Shown here in pieces: positions 8,439 to 16,138 of a stretch of DNA of 64,000 nt. The number at the start of each line of letters is the position of its first letter. Position 1 is the first letter of the stretch. The notes below the pieces were generated by a model, which saw only the letters and a program-made list of their open reading frames with translations, was not told where the DNA came from and made no database searches. The DNA is from Planctomycetota bacterium (GTDB taxonomy: Bacteria; Planctomycetota; UBA8742; UBA2392), in contig JADLFN010000048.1 of NCBI GenBank assembly GCA_020845475.1, positions 1 to 64,000 of the forward strand, read 5' to 3'. Position numbers and translations under genes: made by a program.

Positions 8439-10043
8439 CTACTCCAGCCAAGGCTCGCGCTCGATGGTTACGCATACGTGTTTGCCGGCCAGCGTTGCAT
8501 CGGGCTTGGGGAAGTCCGTTCTGAAGTGCACGCCGCGGGATTCCTTGCGCAGGGCCGCTGATTTCGCCATCGCTAAACCCACGATCAGCATGTTCTCGAG
8601 CTGCCACTCGCTGGGATAATGGCGCTCCTGCTCGCCGACTCGTTTGAGCCAGCGCTCCTGCTGGCGCACGAGCTCGGTCATGCCGTGCTGCTCGCGCTCC
8701 ACGCCCAGGTAGCGCCACATCGCGCCTTTCAGGCTGTTCTGAACGTCCGCGAGGTCAAGCCGGTGCGTGCTGCGCATTTCGCGCTCGAACTTGATCCGCG
8801 GCTTCGTTCCGTTGCGCGCGGCCTTGGCCGCGATTTTCGCCACGCGCATGCCGGCCACGAGGCCCTCGATCAGCGAGTTGCTGGCAAGGCGGTTGGCTCC
8901 GTGCAGTCCGGTCGCGGACACTTCGCCCGCGACGAGCAGGCTTTCGATATTCGTAATGCCGTCGAGGTTCGTCTTCACACCACCGAGCATGTAATGCGGG
9001 CCGGGGCGCACGGGCACCCAGCTTTTGGCGGGGTCGATTTCGGCGTCGCGGCACATGAGCATGAACTGCGGGAAGCGAGTGGCGAGTTCCTTCTGGTCGA
9101 GGTGCGTAACGTCAAGAAAAGCGCAGGCATCGCCCGTGCGGTGCATCTCGTGCACGATGTTGCGCGCGACCACGTCGCGCGGCGCCAGTTCGGCGAGTTC
9201 GTGCTTGCCCACCATGAAGCGCTCGCCGTGCGAATTCTTGAGATGGGCGCCAAAGCCGCGCAGGGCTTCGGTGATCAGCGTGCGCTCGAGGCCCGCGACG
9301 TAGAGCAGCGTGGGATGGAACTGCATGAACTCCATGTCGCGCAGAATGCAACCCGCGCGCAGCGCCATGGCGTGGCCATCGGCCGTGGCGACAGGCGGGT
9401 TGCTCGATTCGCGATAAAGCTGACCCGCGCCGCCCGTGGCGAGAATGACCGCGTTGGCCCAGATCACGTGCAACTCGTTGCGGCGCATGAAGAGCGCACC
9501 GTGGCAGCGCCCGCCCTCGGTGAGCAAGTCGAGCGCAAACGTGTTTTTGTAGGCGCGCAGATTGGCGAACGTCTGCGCGTTGGCCAGCAGCGCGCGTTCG
9601 ACCTCGGCGCCCGTGGCGTCGCCGTGCGCGTGCAGAATGCGATTCTGCGTGTGGCCGCCCTCGCGCCCGAGGTCAATTTCGCCAGCCGCGTCGCGGTCAA
9701 AGCGCGTGCCGCACTCAATCAGAAAGCGAATGCCGGCGGGCGCGCCCTCGACGACCTCGCGCACGATCTTTTCGTCGCAGAGCCCCGCGCCGGCGTTGAG
9801 CGTATCCTGCACATGAGTGTCAAAGCTGTCGCTCTGCGCCATGACGGCGGCAAGCCCGCCCTTGGCCCAGTTGGTGTTGCTTTCAACGAGCTCGGCCTTG
9901 TTGCACACGATTACATCTTTGCCCGAGCGCGCCGCATGAATCGCCGCCGTCAGCCCTGTGATGCCGGTGCCGATGATGAGCACGTCGGCCACTTCCTGGC
10001 TGACGTGCTGGGTGTCGAAGGATGCGAGGTAGCGATCAGGCAT
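8439..10043 (-). CDS. nadB: L-aspartate oxidase
   Basis: 534 aa from ATG 10043 (a TTG 15 bases upstream is less likely). This FAD enzyme oxidises L-aspartate to iminoaspartate, the first step of de novo NAD synthesis. Motifs: FAD-binding GTGITG (25-30) with ADVLIIG before it, SNTNWAKGGLAA (55-66), EGGHTQNRILHAHGDATG, the catalytic-loop segment PGPHYMLGGVKTN, and GLHGANRLASNSLIEGLV near the C-terminal FAD contact. Complete and normal length. An inverted-repeat arm ends 8 bp before the start codon, and no convincing ribosome-binding site is left between them. nadA and nadC are not in this window. Confidence 0.95.
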   Translation of the reverse strand: MPDRYLASFDTQHVSQEVADVLIIGTGITGLTAAIHAARSGKDVIVCNKAELVESNTNWAKGGLAAVMAQSDSFDTHVQDTLNAGAGLCDEKIVREVVEGAPAGIRFLIECGTRFDRDAAGEIDLGREGGHTQNRILHAHGDATGAEVERALLANAQTFANLRAYKNTFALDLLTEGGRCHGALFMRRNELHVIWANAVILATGGAGQLYRESSNPPVATADGHAMALRAGCILRDMEFMQFHPTLLYVAGLERTLITEALRGFGAHLKNSHGERFMVGKHELAELAPRDVVARNIVHEMHRTGDACAFLDVTHLDQKELATRFPQFMLMCRDAEIDPAKSWVPVRPGPHYMLGGVKTNLDGITNIESLLVAGEVSATGLHGANRLASNSLIEGLVAGMRVAKIAAKAARNGTKPRIKFEREMRSTHRLDLADVQNSLKGAMWRYLGVEREQHGMTELVRQQERWLKRVGEQERHYPSEWQLENMLIVGLAMAKSAALRKESRGVHFRTDFPKPDATLAGKHVCVTIEREPWLE

Positions 10044-10050
10044 GATGGGA

Positions 10051-10541
10051 CAATTCAAAATTCAAAATTAGAAATTCAAAATTGGATTCAACTACTCTGC
10101 CTGATCGTTGCGCTTCTTCGAGACAATTATGGCGCCGAGTATTTTGGCAATCTCGGACACCTCTTGCGTTAGCGGCGCAAGTCGCTTTTCCTCCACCACG
10201 TCTGCGGCAGACAATAGCCTTAGCCAGTAGCTGGTTTCGCGTGCCTCTTTGAGTGCGATCACGAGCTTGTTCAGAAAATCAGCCGTGCTTGCACCGGACT
10301 GCGCTTCTTCGACGTTGGCTCCTATTGAAGTGCCTGAACGCAGTAACTGGTTGCCCAAAGTTCGACTCGCCCCGGGCTTGTTTCCAAGAAACATACAGAG
10401 CTTCGTGATGCGAACAGCAAACTCGAACGTACGCGTAACAATTTCCGGATCTTCAGCCCGCGCCATTCAGCCGCCTTCCGCTGTACTTTCTCTGTCGCCG
10501 CTTTCCACAATTTTGAATTTCTAATTTTGAATTTTGAATTG
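10051..10541. mobile_element. Cassette: four-helix-bundle gene between perfect 34-bp inverted repeats
   Basis: The left arm (10051-10084) and right arm (10508-10541) are exact reverse complements over 34 bp. Each arm is built from the AT-rich unit TTCAAAATTC (left arm starts CAATTCAAAATTCAAAATTA and ends AAATTCAAAATTG). The 423-bp interior holds one gene, 10092-10466. The arms are far more AT-rich than the surroundings. A transcript across the whole unit would fold into a long stem with the ORF in the loop. No transposase is present. Confidence 0.75.
10092..10466 (-). CDS. Four-helix-bundle protein (S23 / IVS-encoded family)
   Basis: 124 aa, complete. It is helical throughout, with the family hallmarks LGNQLLRSGTSIGANVEEAQ (37-56) and FLNKLVIALKEARETSYWL (64-82). 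These place it in the four-helix-bundle family first met as the ORF in intervening sequences of 23S rRNA; related bundles include Avd of diversity-generating retroelements. Its biochemical role is not established. It is the only gene between two perfect 34-bp inverted arms, a layout like that of rRNA intervening sequences. No reverse transcriptase or template repeat is nearby, so an Avd role is unlikely here. Confidence 0.85.
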   Translation of the reverse strand: MARAEDPEIVTRTFEFAVRITKLCMFLGNKPGASRTLGNQLLRSGTSIGANVEEAQSGASTADFLNKLVIALKEARETSYWLRLLSAADVVEEKRLAPLTQEVSEIAKILGAIIVSKKRNDQAE

Positions 10542-10567
10542 GGCCGCCGCATAGCGAGCCCAATCCG

Positions 10568-11893
10568 CTACAAGAACTCTTTCCCGTAATACGCATGCAG
10601 CGCCTTGGGCAGGCGCACGCGGCCCTCGGCGTCCTGGTTATTCTCCAGAATCCCGATCATCACGCGCGGCAGCGCCAGGCCTGAGCCGTTGAGCGTGTGG
10701 CAGAGCTTGTTCTGTTTATCTGCGTCCTTGAAACGGATTTTCGCGCGGCGGGCCTGATAGTCCGTGAAATTGCTGCAGCTTGAAACTTCGAGCCATTTCT
10801 CGACGCCCACGGCGTAGACTTCCAGGTCATAGCAGCGCGCGGCTCCAAAGCCGATGTCGCCGGTGCACAGCTCCAGGCGGCGATAGGGAAGTTCCAGCAG
10901 CTCCAGCAGTTTTTCGGCGCAACGCGTGAGTGTTTCGTGCTCCTCGGCGCTCTTGTCGGGCGTTGTCGTCACCATCATTTCAACTTTGCTGAACTGGTGC
11001 ACGCGCAAGATGCCGCGCGTGTCTTTGCCGGCTGCTCCCGCCTCGCGGCGGAAGCAGGGCGTGAACGCGCAATAACGGATGGGCAGTTGTTCTTTGTCGA
11101 GTACGCTGTCGGCATGCACGCTGGTCAGCGGCACCTCGGCCGTGGGAATCAGGTAGAGTTCGTCGCCCTTGCCCAACTGGTACATCTCTTCTTCAAACTT
11201 GGGCAATTGTCCGCTGTTGACGAGCGTTTCGCGCCGCACCATGAAGGGCGTCCAGCATTCGGTGTAGCCGTTTTCGCGCGTATGGAAATCGATGTACAAG
11301 TTGATCAAGGCGCGCTCCAGGCGCGCCAACGGGCCGCGAAGGAACGGAAAGCCGCTGCCGCTGATACGCCCGCCGGTCTCGAGCTCCAGCCCGTAGTGCT
11401 TGCCAAGTTCCCAGTGCGGCTTGGGCTTGAAGGCGAACTTGGGAGCCTCACCCCAGGTCTTGCGTACAACGTTGCCGGTTTCGTCCTTCCCCACGGGCGT
11501 TTGCGCGCTGGGCAGGTTGGGCACCATCTGCAGCCGCGCTTCGATTTCCTTGCCGAGTTCGCCGATCATGCGGTCGATGTTTGAAATCTGGTCGCCAAAC
11601 AGGCGCAGCTCTTCTTTGGCTTCGTCGGGGCCCTTGGGCGTCTTGCCCAGCGCATCAGCGATTTCCTTGGGCACAGGAGCAGCCGGGTCTTTCTTCAGTT
11701 TGCCCATCCACATGCCCACGGCCTTGCTGGCGGCATTGAGCGCCTGCTGCTTTTGCTCAAGGCGCGTGCGCTGCTCGCGGTATTTTTCGTCGAGCTTGAG
11801 CACTTCATCAATGACGGCCGTGTTGAAATTGCGATTGCCAAGACCGGTCTTGACGGCCTGTGTCTGTTCGCGAACGAGTTTGATATCGAGCAT
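10568..11893 (-). CDS. serS: Seryl-tRNA synthetase
   Basis: 441 aa, class II aminoacyl-tRNA synthetase charging tRNA-Ser (and tRNA-Sec where present). The N-terminal coiled-coil arm (about 25-105) is rich in K/E/Q heptads. The catalytic core shows motif 2 at FTPCFRREAGAAGKDTRGILRVHQFSKVEM and motif 3 at NGSGLALPRVMIGILENNQ. TAEVPLTS and the serine-pocket segment ELCTGDIGFGAA are intact. A normal-length enzyme. SerRS would also supply the Ser-tRNA-Sec precursor needed for the selenoprotein nearby. Its 3' end lies 26 bp from the right arm of the four-helix-bundle cassette. Confidence 0.97.
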   Translation of the reverse strand: MLDIKLVREQTQAVKTGLGNRNFNTAVIDEVLKLDEKYREQRTRLEQKQQALNAASKAVGMWMGKLKKDPAAPVPKEIADALGKTPKGPDEAKEELRLFGDQISNIDRMIGELGKEIEARLQMVPNLPSAQTPVGKDETGNVVRKTWGEAPKFAFKPKPHWELGKHYGLELETGGRISGSGFPFLRGPLARLERALINLYIDFHTRENGYTECWTPFMVRRETLVNSGQLPKFEEEMYQLGKGDELYLIPTAEVPLTSVHADSVLDKEQLPIRYCAFTPCFRREAGAAGKDTRGILRVHQFSKVEMMVTTTPDKSAEEHETLTRCAEKLLELLELPYRRLELCTGDIGFGAARCYDLEVYAVGVEKWLEVSSCSNFTDYQARRAKIRFKDADKQNKLCHTLNGSGLALPRVMIGILENNQDAEGRVRLPKALHAYYGKEFL

Positions 11894-12017
11894 AAAGACC
11901 CCATTTGCCGCCGATCACGACGGATTCACGCCGATGACAATACGGCTTTGCCCTGCACGGTAAACCACCCGCGCCGGATTTCACTCAAACCGCCCGCGCG
12001 GCGGCAAACATAGTGCG

Positions 12018-12442
12018 ACCGCCGATGAACGCAGATAGACGCCGATTAGAAGCCGTGAACAATGCGACGGAAATCGAGTTTCGGTTTTGCGAAGTTCATC
12101 AGCAGGCAAAGCGTCAAACCGGTTGCTTTGAGGTAATTGATGCATTGAGCCATGTGCGCATCATCCAAATCCTTCACGGCCTTCAGTTCAATGATGATCG
12201 AGTCGTTGACGAGGATGTCGGCAAAATACTCTCCCACAATGATGCCGTCATAACTCACCTCTACCGGCGCCTGCTGCTTGACGTTCAGGCCCGCTTTTCG
12301 CAGTTCGTGTATCAGCGCGTTCTCGTATACTTTTTCGAGAAAACCCGCTCCTAAAGTGTTGGCCACCTGGAATGCGCAACCGTTGATGACATACGAAACG
12401 TGATCCAATTCCTGTCGGCGTTCATCGGTGTTCATCGGCGGT
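12018..12442. mobile_element. Cassette: GxxExxY gene between inverted arms
   Basis: The left arm (12018-12047) begins ACCGCCGATGAACGCAGATA. The right arm (12411-12442), read on the minus strand, begins ACCGCCGATGAACACCGATG. The arms agree at about 24 of 28 aligned positions and are built from the unit GCCGATGAACGCC. The only gene inside is 12046-12435. Its stop codon lies in one arm and its start codon and first eight codons lie in the other. The layout is that of the four-helix-bundle cassette with unrelated arm sequence. Confidence 0.65.
12046..12435 (-). CDS. GxxExxY family protein
   Basis: 129 aa from ATG 12435, which has AAAGGA 8 nt upstream; an in-frame GTG at 12462 is the alternative. 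Motifs: VANTLGAGFLEKVYENAL (G-x-x-E-x-x-Y), then VEVSYDGIIVGEYFADILVND and IIIELKAVKDL. The D-I-L-V and E-L-K-A pair resembles the acidic/lysine signature of PD-(D/E)XK nuclease folds, as noted for this family, but no activity is established. The first residues MNTDERR are encoded by the repeat arm, so the element supplies the start of the protein. It lies between serS and the amidohydrolase, all on the minus strand. Confidence 0.85.
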   Translation of the reverse strand: MNTDERRQELDHVSYVINGCAFQVANTLGAGFLEKVYENALIHELRKAGLNVKQQAPVEVSYDGIIVGEYFADILVNDSIIIELKAVKDLDDAHMAQCINYLKATGLTLCLLMNFAKPKLDFRRIVHGF

Positions 12443-12458
12443 TCCTTTCGATTTGGTT

Positions 12459-13742
12459 TCACACCGCGCGCGCGGCTATGCGGCCGCGCTGGATCACGGC
12501 GTAAATGGGCGCGCGGGCGTTGAGGATCGAATTGAGCAACGTGGCGTCCTGCGCACCCTGTGGAATGCCGAGAGCGACGAGATCGGCCGTATCCGGCGCG
12601 ATGTCCAGCGCCTTTCGGCCGTTGATCGTGGCCATTTTGAACAGCGTGGCGGCGTCGAGCGCGGGATGCGCCTCGCGCGCGGCGCGCAGTTCATCGAGCA
12701 TCGAGAGCGAGTCGTTGCTCGCCAGCGAATCGGTGCCCAGGCACAGGTTTGCGCCCGTCTTGAGCAAATCGGCCAGCGGGTATTCCTCGTGGCCGAAATA
12801 GGCGTGCGAGCGTGGGCAATACACGATGCTGGGCTTGAACCGCGCCAGATGGTCGAGATCCGGCCCCTGCGGGTAATTGCAGTGCACAAGCACGAGGCGC
12901 GAATTGGCCTGCTCCACGCTCAGCCAGGGCGCGAACCACTCCCAGAGGATTTCCGTGATGGGGCTCTGGTCGTAGCCCGTGAACCCCGCGAGTGCAATCT
13001 TGCGTCGCTCATAGAAATCGCGAATCGGCCCCTGCGCGATACGGAAGAACTGTTGCTCATCGAGCGTCTCGGCCACGTGCGTCGTCAGCACGCGGCCTTC
13101 ACCCACGGCGCGCCCGAACATGTGCTGATACAACTCGCCGCTTGTTGAATAAGGCGCGTGCGGCGAGAAGCCGATTCGAAGGGGCGACCCATGGGTCGCC
13201 CCCGTCGCGTAAAACTTCTCGGCTTCTCCCTCGATCTGGCGCACCACCGCGTCCACGCGTTCCATAGCCGCGTCGGCTTTGCTGCCGTCGATACCTAACG
13301 CTTCGAGGCACACCGCGCCCGAGATGCCGCGTCTTTGCAACGGCGTGTAACTCGCGCCATCGACGCTCACATCGATCACGCTGGTGGTGCCACTGGCAAG
13401 CAACTCATCGCACGCGGCTTCGATCGCGGCGCTGACTTGCTGCGCGGGAACTTTGCGGCCCTCGATGATGCAATCGATCCACTCGGTGAAACTCAGGCCC
13501 GTAGGCAATTGTCGCGCCAAGTGGCTCAGGTCGAGGTGGCAGTGCGCGTTGACGAAGCCCGGCGCCAAAAGCGCGGCTTCGTAATTGAGCGTTTCTTTGG
13601 CAAGGCCGGTCAGGCCGCCCGAAACCTCGCCGCCGATGATCGTTTCGGCGATACGGCCTTTTTCGATCAACAGGATCACGTCGCGCTGGAGTTCGAACGT
13701 GACGGGGTCAATGTAGTGGCTGCAACGAATCGCAAGGTCCAT
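12459..13742 (-). CDS. COG0402 amidohydrolase (possible aminodeoxyfutalosine deaminase-like)
   Basis: 427 aa metal-dependent hydrolase of the TrzA/SsnA/MTA-SAH deaminase group. Metal ligands appear at FVNAHCHLDLSH (N-terminal HxH), FSPHAPYST and TTHVAET, and the catalytic Asp in LCLGTDSLASNDSL. CPRSHAYFG precedes the last of these. The GTDSLASN segment also occurs in deaminases of the futalosine menaquinone pathway, so that is a possible substrate, but no other mqn gene is here to support it. A 22-bp perfect palindrome (13181-13202) lies inside the gene and encodes GATHGSP, a residue stretch probably added by insertion before RIGFSPHAPYS. Confidence 0.75.
   Translation of the reverse strand: MDLAIRCSHYIDPVTFELQRDVILLIEKGRIAETIIGGEVSGGLTGLAKETLNYEAALLAPGFVNAHCHLDLSHLARQLPTGLSFTEWIDCIIEGRKVPAQQVSAAIEAACDELLASGTTSVIDVSVDGASYTPLQRRGISGAVCLEALGIDGSKADAAMERVDAVVRQIEGEAEKFYATGATHGSPLRIGFSPHAPYSTSGELYQHMFGRAVGEGRVLTTHVAETLDEQQFFRIAQGPIRDFYERRKIALAGFTGYDQSPITEILWEWFAPWLSVEQANSRLVLVHCNYPQGPDLDHLARFKPSIVYCPRSHAYFGHEEYPLADLLKTGANLCLGTDSLASNDSLSMLDELRAAREAHPALDAATLFKMATINGRKALDIAPDTADLVALGIPQGAQDATLLNSILNARAPIYAVIQRGRIAARAV
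13181..13202. repeat. REP-like perfect palindrome inside the amidohydrolase gene
   Basis: GGGGCGACCC-AT-GGGTCGCCCC is an uninterrupted 22-bp palindrome. It lies in frame within the coding region and is translated as part of TGATHGSPL. It resembles the intergenic palindromes elsewhere in the window in size and GC content. Confidence 0.75.
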
Positions 13743-13804
13743 GGCCGTTGTTTAGCACGCGCGAGGTGCTCAATCCAAGGGCGCGTAGAATTGATCACAG
13801 ACCA

Positions 13805-13878
13805 TTGGAGTGCGCCGGCTTGCCTGTGCTTCTGCTTGGTTGCAGCGTGCAAAGCGGTGGCACGCCACCGCACTCCAA
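13805..13878. repeat. REP-like element with TTGGAGTGCG / CGCACTCCAA ends
   Basis: Ten-bp perfect inverted ends bracket 74 bp. Inside is a second perfect hairpin GCGGTGGC-AC-GCCACCGC (13854-13871). It sits between the start of the amidohydrolase gene and the 3' end of the hypothetical gene at 13926, with no ORF in it. Confidence 0.7.
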
Positions 13879-13880
13879 CG

Positions 13881-13920
13881 TTACCGCCCCGCCGCTTGGC
13901 CGCCTTTGCGGCTGCCGCAG
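13881..13920 (-). repeat. Diverged copy of the 3' end of the gamma-glutamyltransferase gene
   Basis: This 40-bp stretch matches 14358-14397 (last codons and stop of the GGT-like gene) at about 33 of 40 positions. On the minus strand it reads GSRKGGQAAGR-stop against GSDSRKDGQAAGW-stop, so even the stop codon is kept. It directly follows the stop of the hypothetical gene at 13926. The two copies thus bracket about 440 bp that carry that gene. Confidence 0.6.
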
Positions 13921-13925
13921 CTCAA

Positions 13926-14303
13926 TCAGTCGAGTTGAGCCTTCCTGCCTGTTTTCTGCGGTTCTTCGCCTGTGTTCCATCCAGTTGTGTGTCGAATTGT
14001 GGAAACCAGATTTGGCAGATTCGTATCAAAGCAGTAGCGACTTGAAATCACGCTTCCATCCAAACCAACGAGCACTTCCACAAGCGCAAATGATTGGAGC
14101 GGTCGTTTGCCTCGATAGCCTCCAAATCGAGCGCGATGGCGGATGTCGTAAGTGAAAAGAACCCCTTGGTTCACTATTTGCGTCGTACCGCGCTGCCGCC
14201 GCAAAAGATCCTCAGGTAGTCCCAACATCCCTATGAGTTCGTCAGCAACTGCCCGAGCAACTGGATTCAGCTTGTCCATCAACTCGTCGTCTCTCTTTGA
14301 CAT
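13926..14303 (-). CDS. Hypothetical protein
   Basis: 125 aa from ATG 14303 (GGGGGCAGC just upstream). Soluble, no signal peptide. The middle part VLFTYDIRHRARFGGYRGKR followed by ALVEVLVGLDGSVISSRYCF suggests a small beta-rich domain; I recognise no family. The gene is bounded by two diverged copies of the end of the neighbouring GGT-like gene, and its region is less GC-rich than its neighbours. Together these suggest a later insertion. Confidence 0.55.
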   Translation of the reverse strand: MSKRDDELMDKLNPVARAVADELIGMLGLPEDLLRRQRGTTQIVNQGVLFTYDIRHRARFGGYRGKRPLQSFALVEVLVGLDGSVISSRYCFDTNLPNLVSTIRHTTGWNTGEEPQKTGRKAQLD

Positions 14304-14357
14304 GCTGCCCCCAATCCTCGTCAACACAAACTCTTTCGATCTACCGTTGGGGAAACG

Positions 14358-16022
14358 CTACCACCCCGCCGCCTGACCGTCTTTGCGGCTGTCGCTGCCG
14401 GCGATGAGAAGTCCGTCCTGCTTGAGAATTACCTGCCCGCCGCCGGCGTGGATGCGCTCGAAGCCTTTGAGCTCGCGCAACTTGTGCCCGCAATTTTCGA
14501 GCGTAGCGCGGGTTTCTTCGCGTAAGCCTTCTTCGATCAGCACTGCGCCGCCGGGTTCGTTGGCGCCAAGGCCCGGCTCACTCGCCACGAGCTGCCAGCG
14601 CGGCGCATCAAGGGCCTGCTGGGGATTCAGGCCGAGATCGAGCATGTTCACCAGCACTTGCACGTGCCCCTGCGGCTGCATGTGCCCGCCCATGATGCCA
14701 AAGCAGGCGTGCAACTCGCCGTCGCGCGTGGTCATGGCCGGGATAATGGTGTGATAGGGTCGCTTGCCGCCCGCCAGTGCGTTGGGGTGATTTTCATCGA
14801 GCGAAAACAGCGCGCCGCGATTCTGCAACGAAACGCCCGTGCCGGGCACGACAAGCCCCGTGCCCATGCCCATATAGTTGCTTTGGATGAAGCTGCACGC
14901 GTTGCCCGCGCCATCGACCACGCTGAAATAGACCGTATCACTGCCCGATAGTGGGTCGCCGGCCTGCACGCTTTCCGCTGCGCGCTCGCTGATCAGTGCC
15001 CGGCGCGCTTCGCTGTAAGCCTCGCTGCACAATTGCTCGATGGGGATCTCGCAGAACGCCGGGTCGCACACATAGCGCTGCGCGTCAGCAAACCCAAGCC
15101 GCATGCACTCGATCAGCAAGTGCGTGCGCGAGCCTTCGTCCATGGCGGCGAGATCAAAGCCTTGGGCAAGATTGAGCGCCAAGATCGCCGCCAGCCCCTG
15201 CCCGTTGGGCGGGCACTCATGCAAGGTCACGCCACGGTATTGACACGTCAAGGGTTCTTCCCATGTGCTTTCGTGCAGCGACATGTCTTCAGGCGTCAGC
15301 CAACCGCCGTACTTCTGCACGTGCTCGGCGCATTTGCGCGCGAACAGGCCGGTGTAAATGTAATCGGCGCCGGCCAGCGAAACTCCGCGCAGCGTCTTGG
15401 CCAACTCTGGCAAGCGTATGATTTCGCCCGGCTTGGGCGCGCGGCCCTGCAAGAGCAGTTCGTTGCCACTGGGTTGCTCGGGGCCATTGTCGAGATCGCC
15501 GGACTTCCAGCCCGGTCTGCGCAGCAGTTTCTCCACGCCCAACGCCCAGCTCGCGCCAATCCATTCCGTGACGCCAAAACCCTTCTCCGCGGTCTCGATC
15601 GCCGGTGCCAGCAGCTTGGCCATCGGCACGCTACCGAACTTTGTAAGCAACGCTTCCCAGCCGCGCGCCGCTCCCGGCACCGTAACCGCCGCAGCTGTGT
15701 AGCGAGGCATCTTCGCGTAACCCTTGGCGCGCAACTCTGCAATGTTCGCTGCCTTGGCGGCTCGGCCTGAGCCGTTGAGCGCGTGCACGCGCTTCTTGGC
15801 CGCGTCGAAGTAGAGCGCAAACATGTCGCCGCCAAGCCCGTTGCTGGTGGGCTCGACTACGCACAGCATGGCAGCCGCGGCCACGGCGGCATCGGCGGCA
15901 TTGCCGCCCTCCTGCAGCACGCGCAGGCCCGCCTGTGTGGCCAGCGGCTGGCTGGTGGCCACAAGCCCGCGCGTGGCCATCACGCACGAACGGCGGGAAT
16001 GGAATGCGAACTCAAAGTTCAT
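14358..16022 (-). CDS. Gamma-glutamyltransferase / glutathione hydrolase family protein (YwrD-like)
   Basis: 554 aa from ATG 16022. An Ntn-hydrolase that normally self-cleaves before a threonine. The N-terminal part has GGNAADAAVAAAAMLCVVEPTSNGLGGDMFALY. The expected cleavage site is at SGSDTVYFSVVDGAGN, with T starting the small subunit. SNYMGMGTG and GGKRPYHTIIPA, then FGIMGGHMQPQGHVQ, complete the glutamate-binding and oxyanion region. There is no signal peptide, so it is likely cytoplasmic like the YwrD branch, and its true substrate is open. It is divergent from the methyltransferase gene, with an inverted repeat element between them. Confidence 0.85.
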   Translation of the reverse strand: MNFEFAFHSRRSCVMATRGLVATSQPLATQAGLRVLQEGGNAADAAVAAAAMLCVVEPTSNGLGGDMFALYFDAAKKRVHALNGSGRAAKAANIAELRAKGYAKMPRYTAAAVTVPGAARGWEALLTKFGSVPMAKLLAPAIETAEKGFGVTEWIGASWALGVEKLLRRPGWKSGDLDNGPEQPSGNELLLQGRAPKPGEIIRLPELAKTLRGVSLAGADYIYTGLFARKCAEHVQKYGGWLTPEDMSLHESTWEEPLTCQYRGVTLHECPPNGQGLAAILALNLAQGFDLAAMDEGSRTHLLIECMRLGFADAQRYVCDPAFCEIPIEQLCSEAYSEARRALISERAAESVQAGDPLSGSDTVYFSVVDGAGNACSFIQSNYMGMGTGLVVPGTGVSLQNRGALFSLDENHPNALAGGKRPYHTIIPAMTTRDGELHACFGIMGGHMQPQGHVQVLVNMLDLGLNPQQALDAPRWQLVASEPGLGANEPGGAVLIEEGLREETRATLENCGHKLRELKGFERIHAGGGQVILKQDGLLIAGSDSRKDGQAAGW

Positions 16023-16032
16023 ACGGGCATAT

Positions 16033-16132
16033 GGAACCACGGACAAACGCAGTTGGACACAGATATCACAAGCCCCTGGCCCGCAGTTGATTTGCTTTCA
16101 ATCCGTGTTCATCTGTGTCGATCTGTGGTTCC
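16033..16132. repeat. Two-arm inverted repeat (GGAACCAC family) between divergent genes
   Basis: The left arm 16033-16064 begins GGAACCACGGACAAACGCAG and ends GGACACAGAT. The right arm 16101-16132, reverse-complemented, begins GGAACCACAGATCGACACAG. They agree at about 24 of 32 positions. Each arm repeats a short ACACAGAT/CACGGA unit. The spacer is 36 bp without an ORF. It fills the whole gap between the GGT-like and methyltransferase genes. Confidence 0.7.
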
Positions 16133-16138
16133 AAACCT

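Noticed and set aside
8209-8718. A 169-aa minus-strand frame ending at the TGA
   Set aside because: Its first part overlaps the end of nadB in another frame; the real start is ATG 8385 and the TGA is best read through.
10092-10466. Four-helix-bundle gene as Avd of a diversity-generating retroelement
   Set aside because: No reverse transcriptase, template repeat or variable repeat was found within reach.
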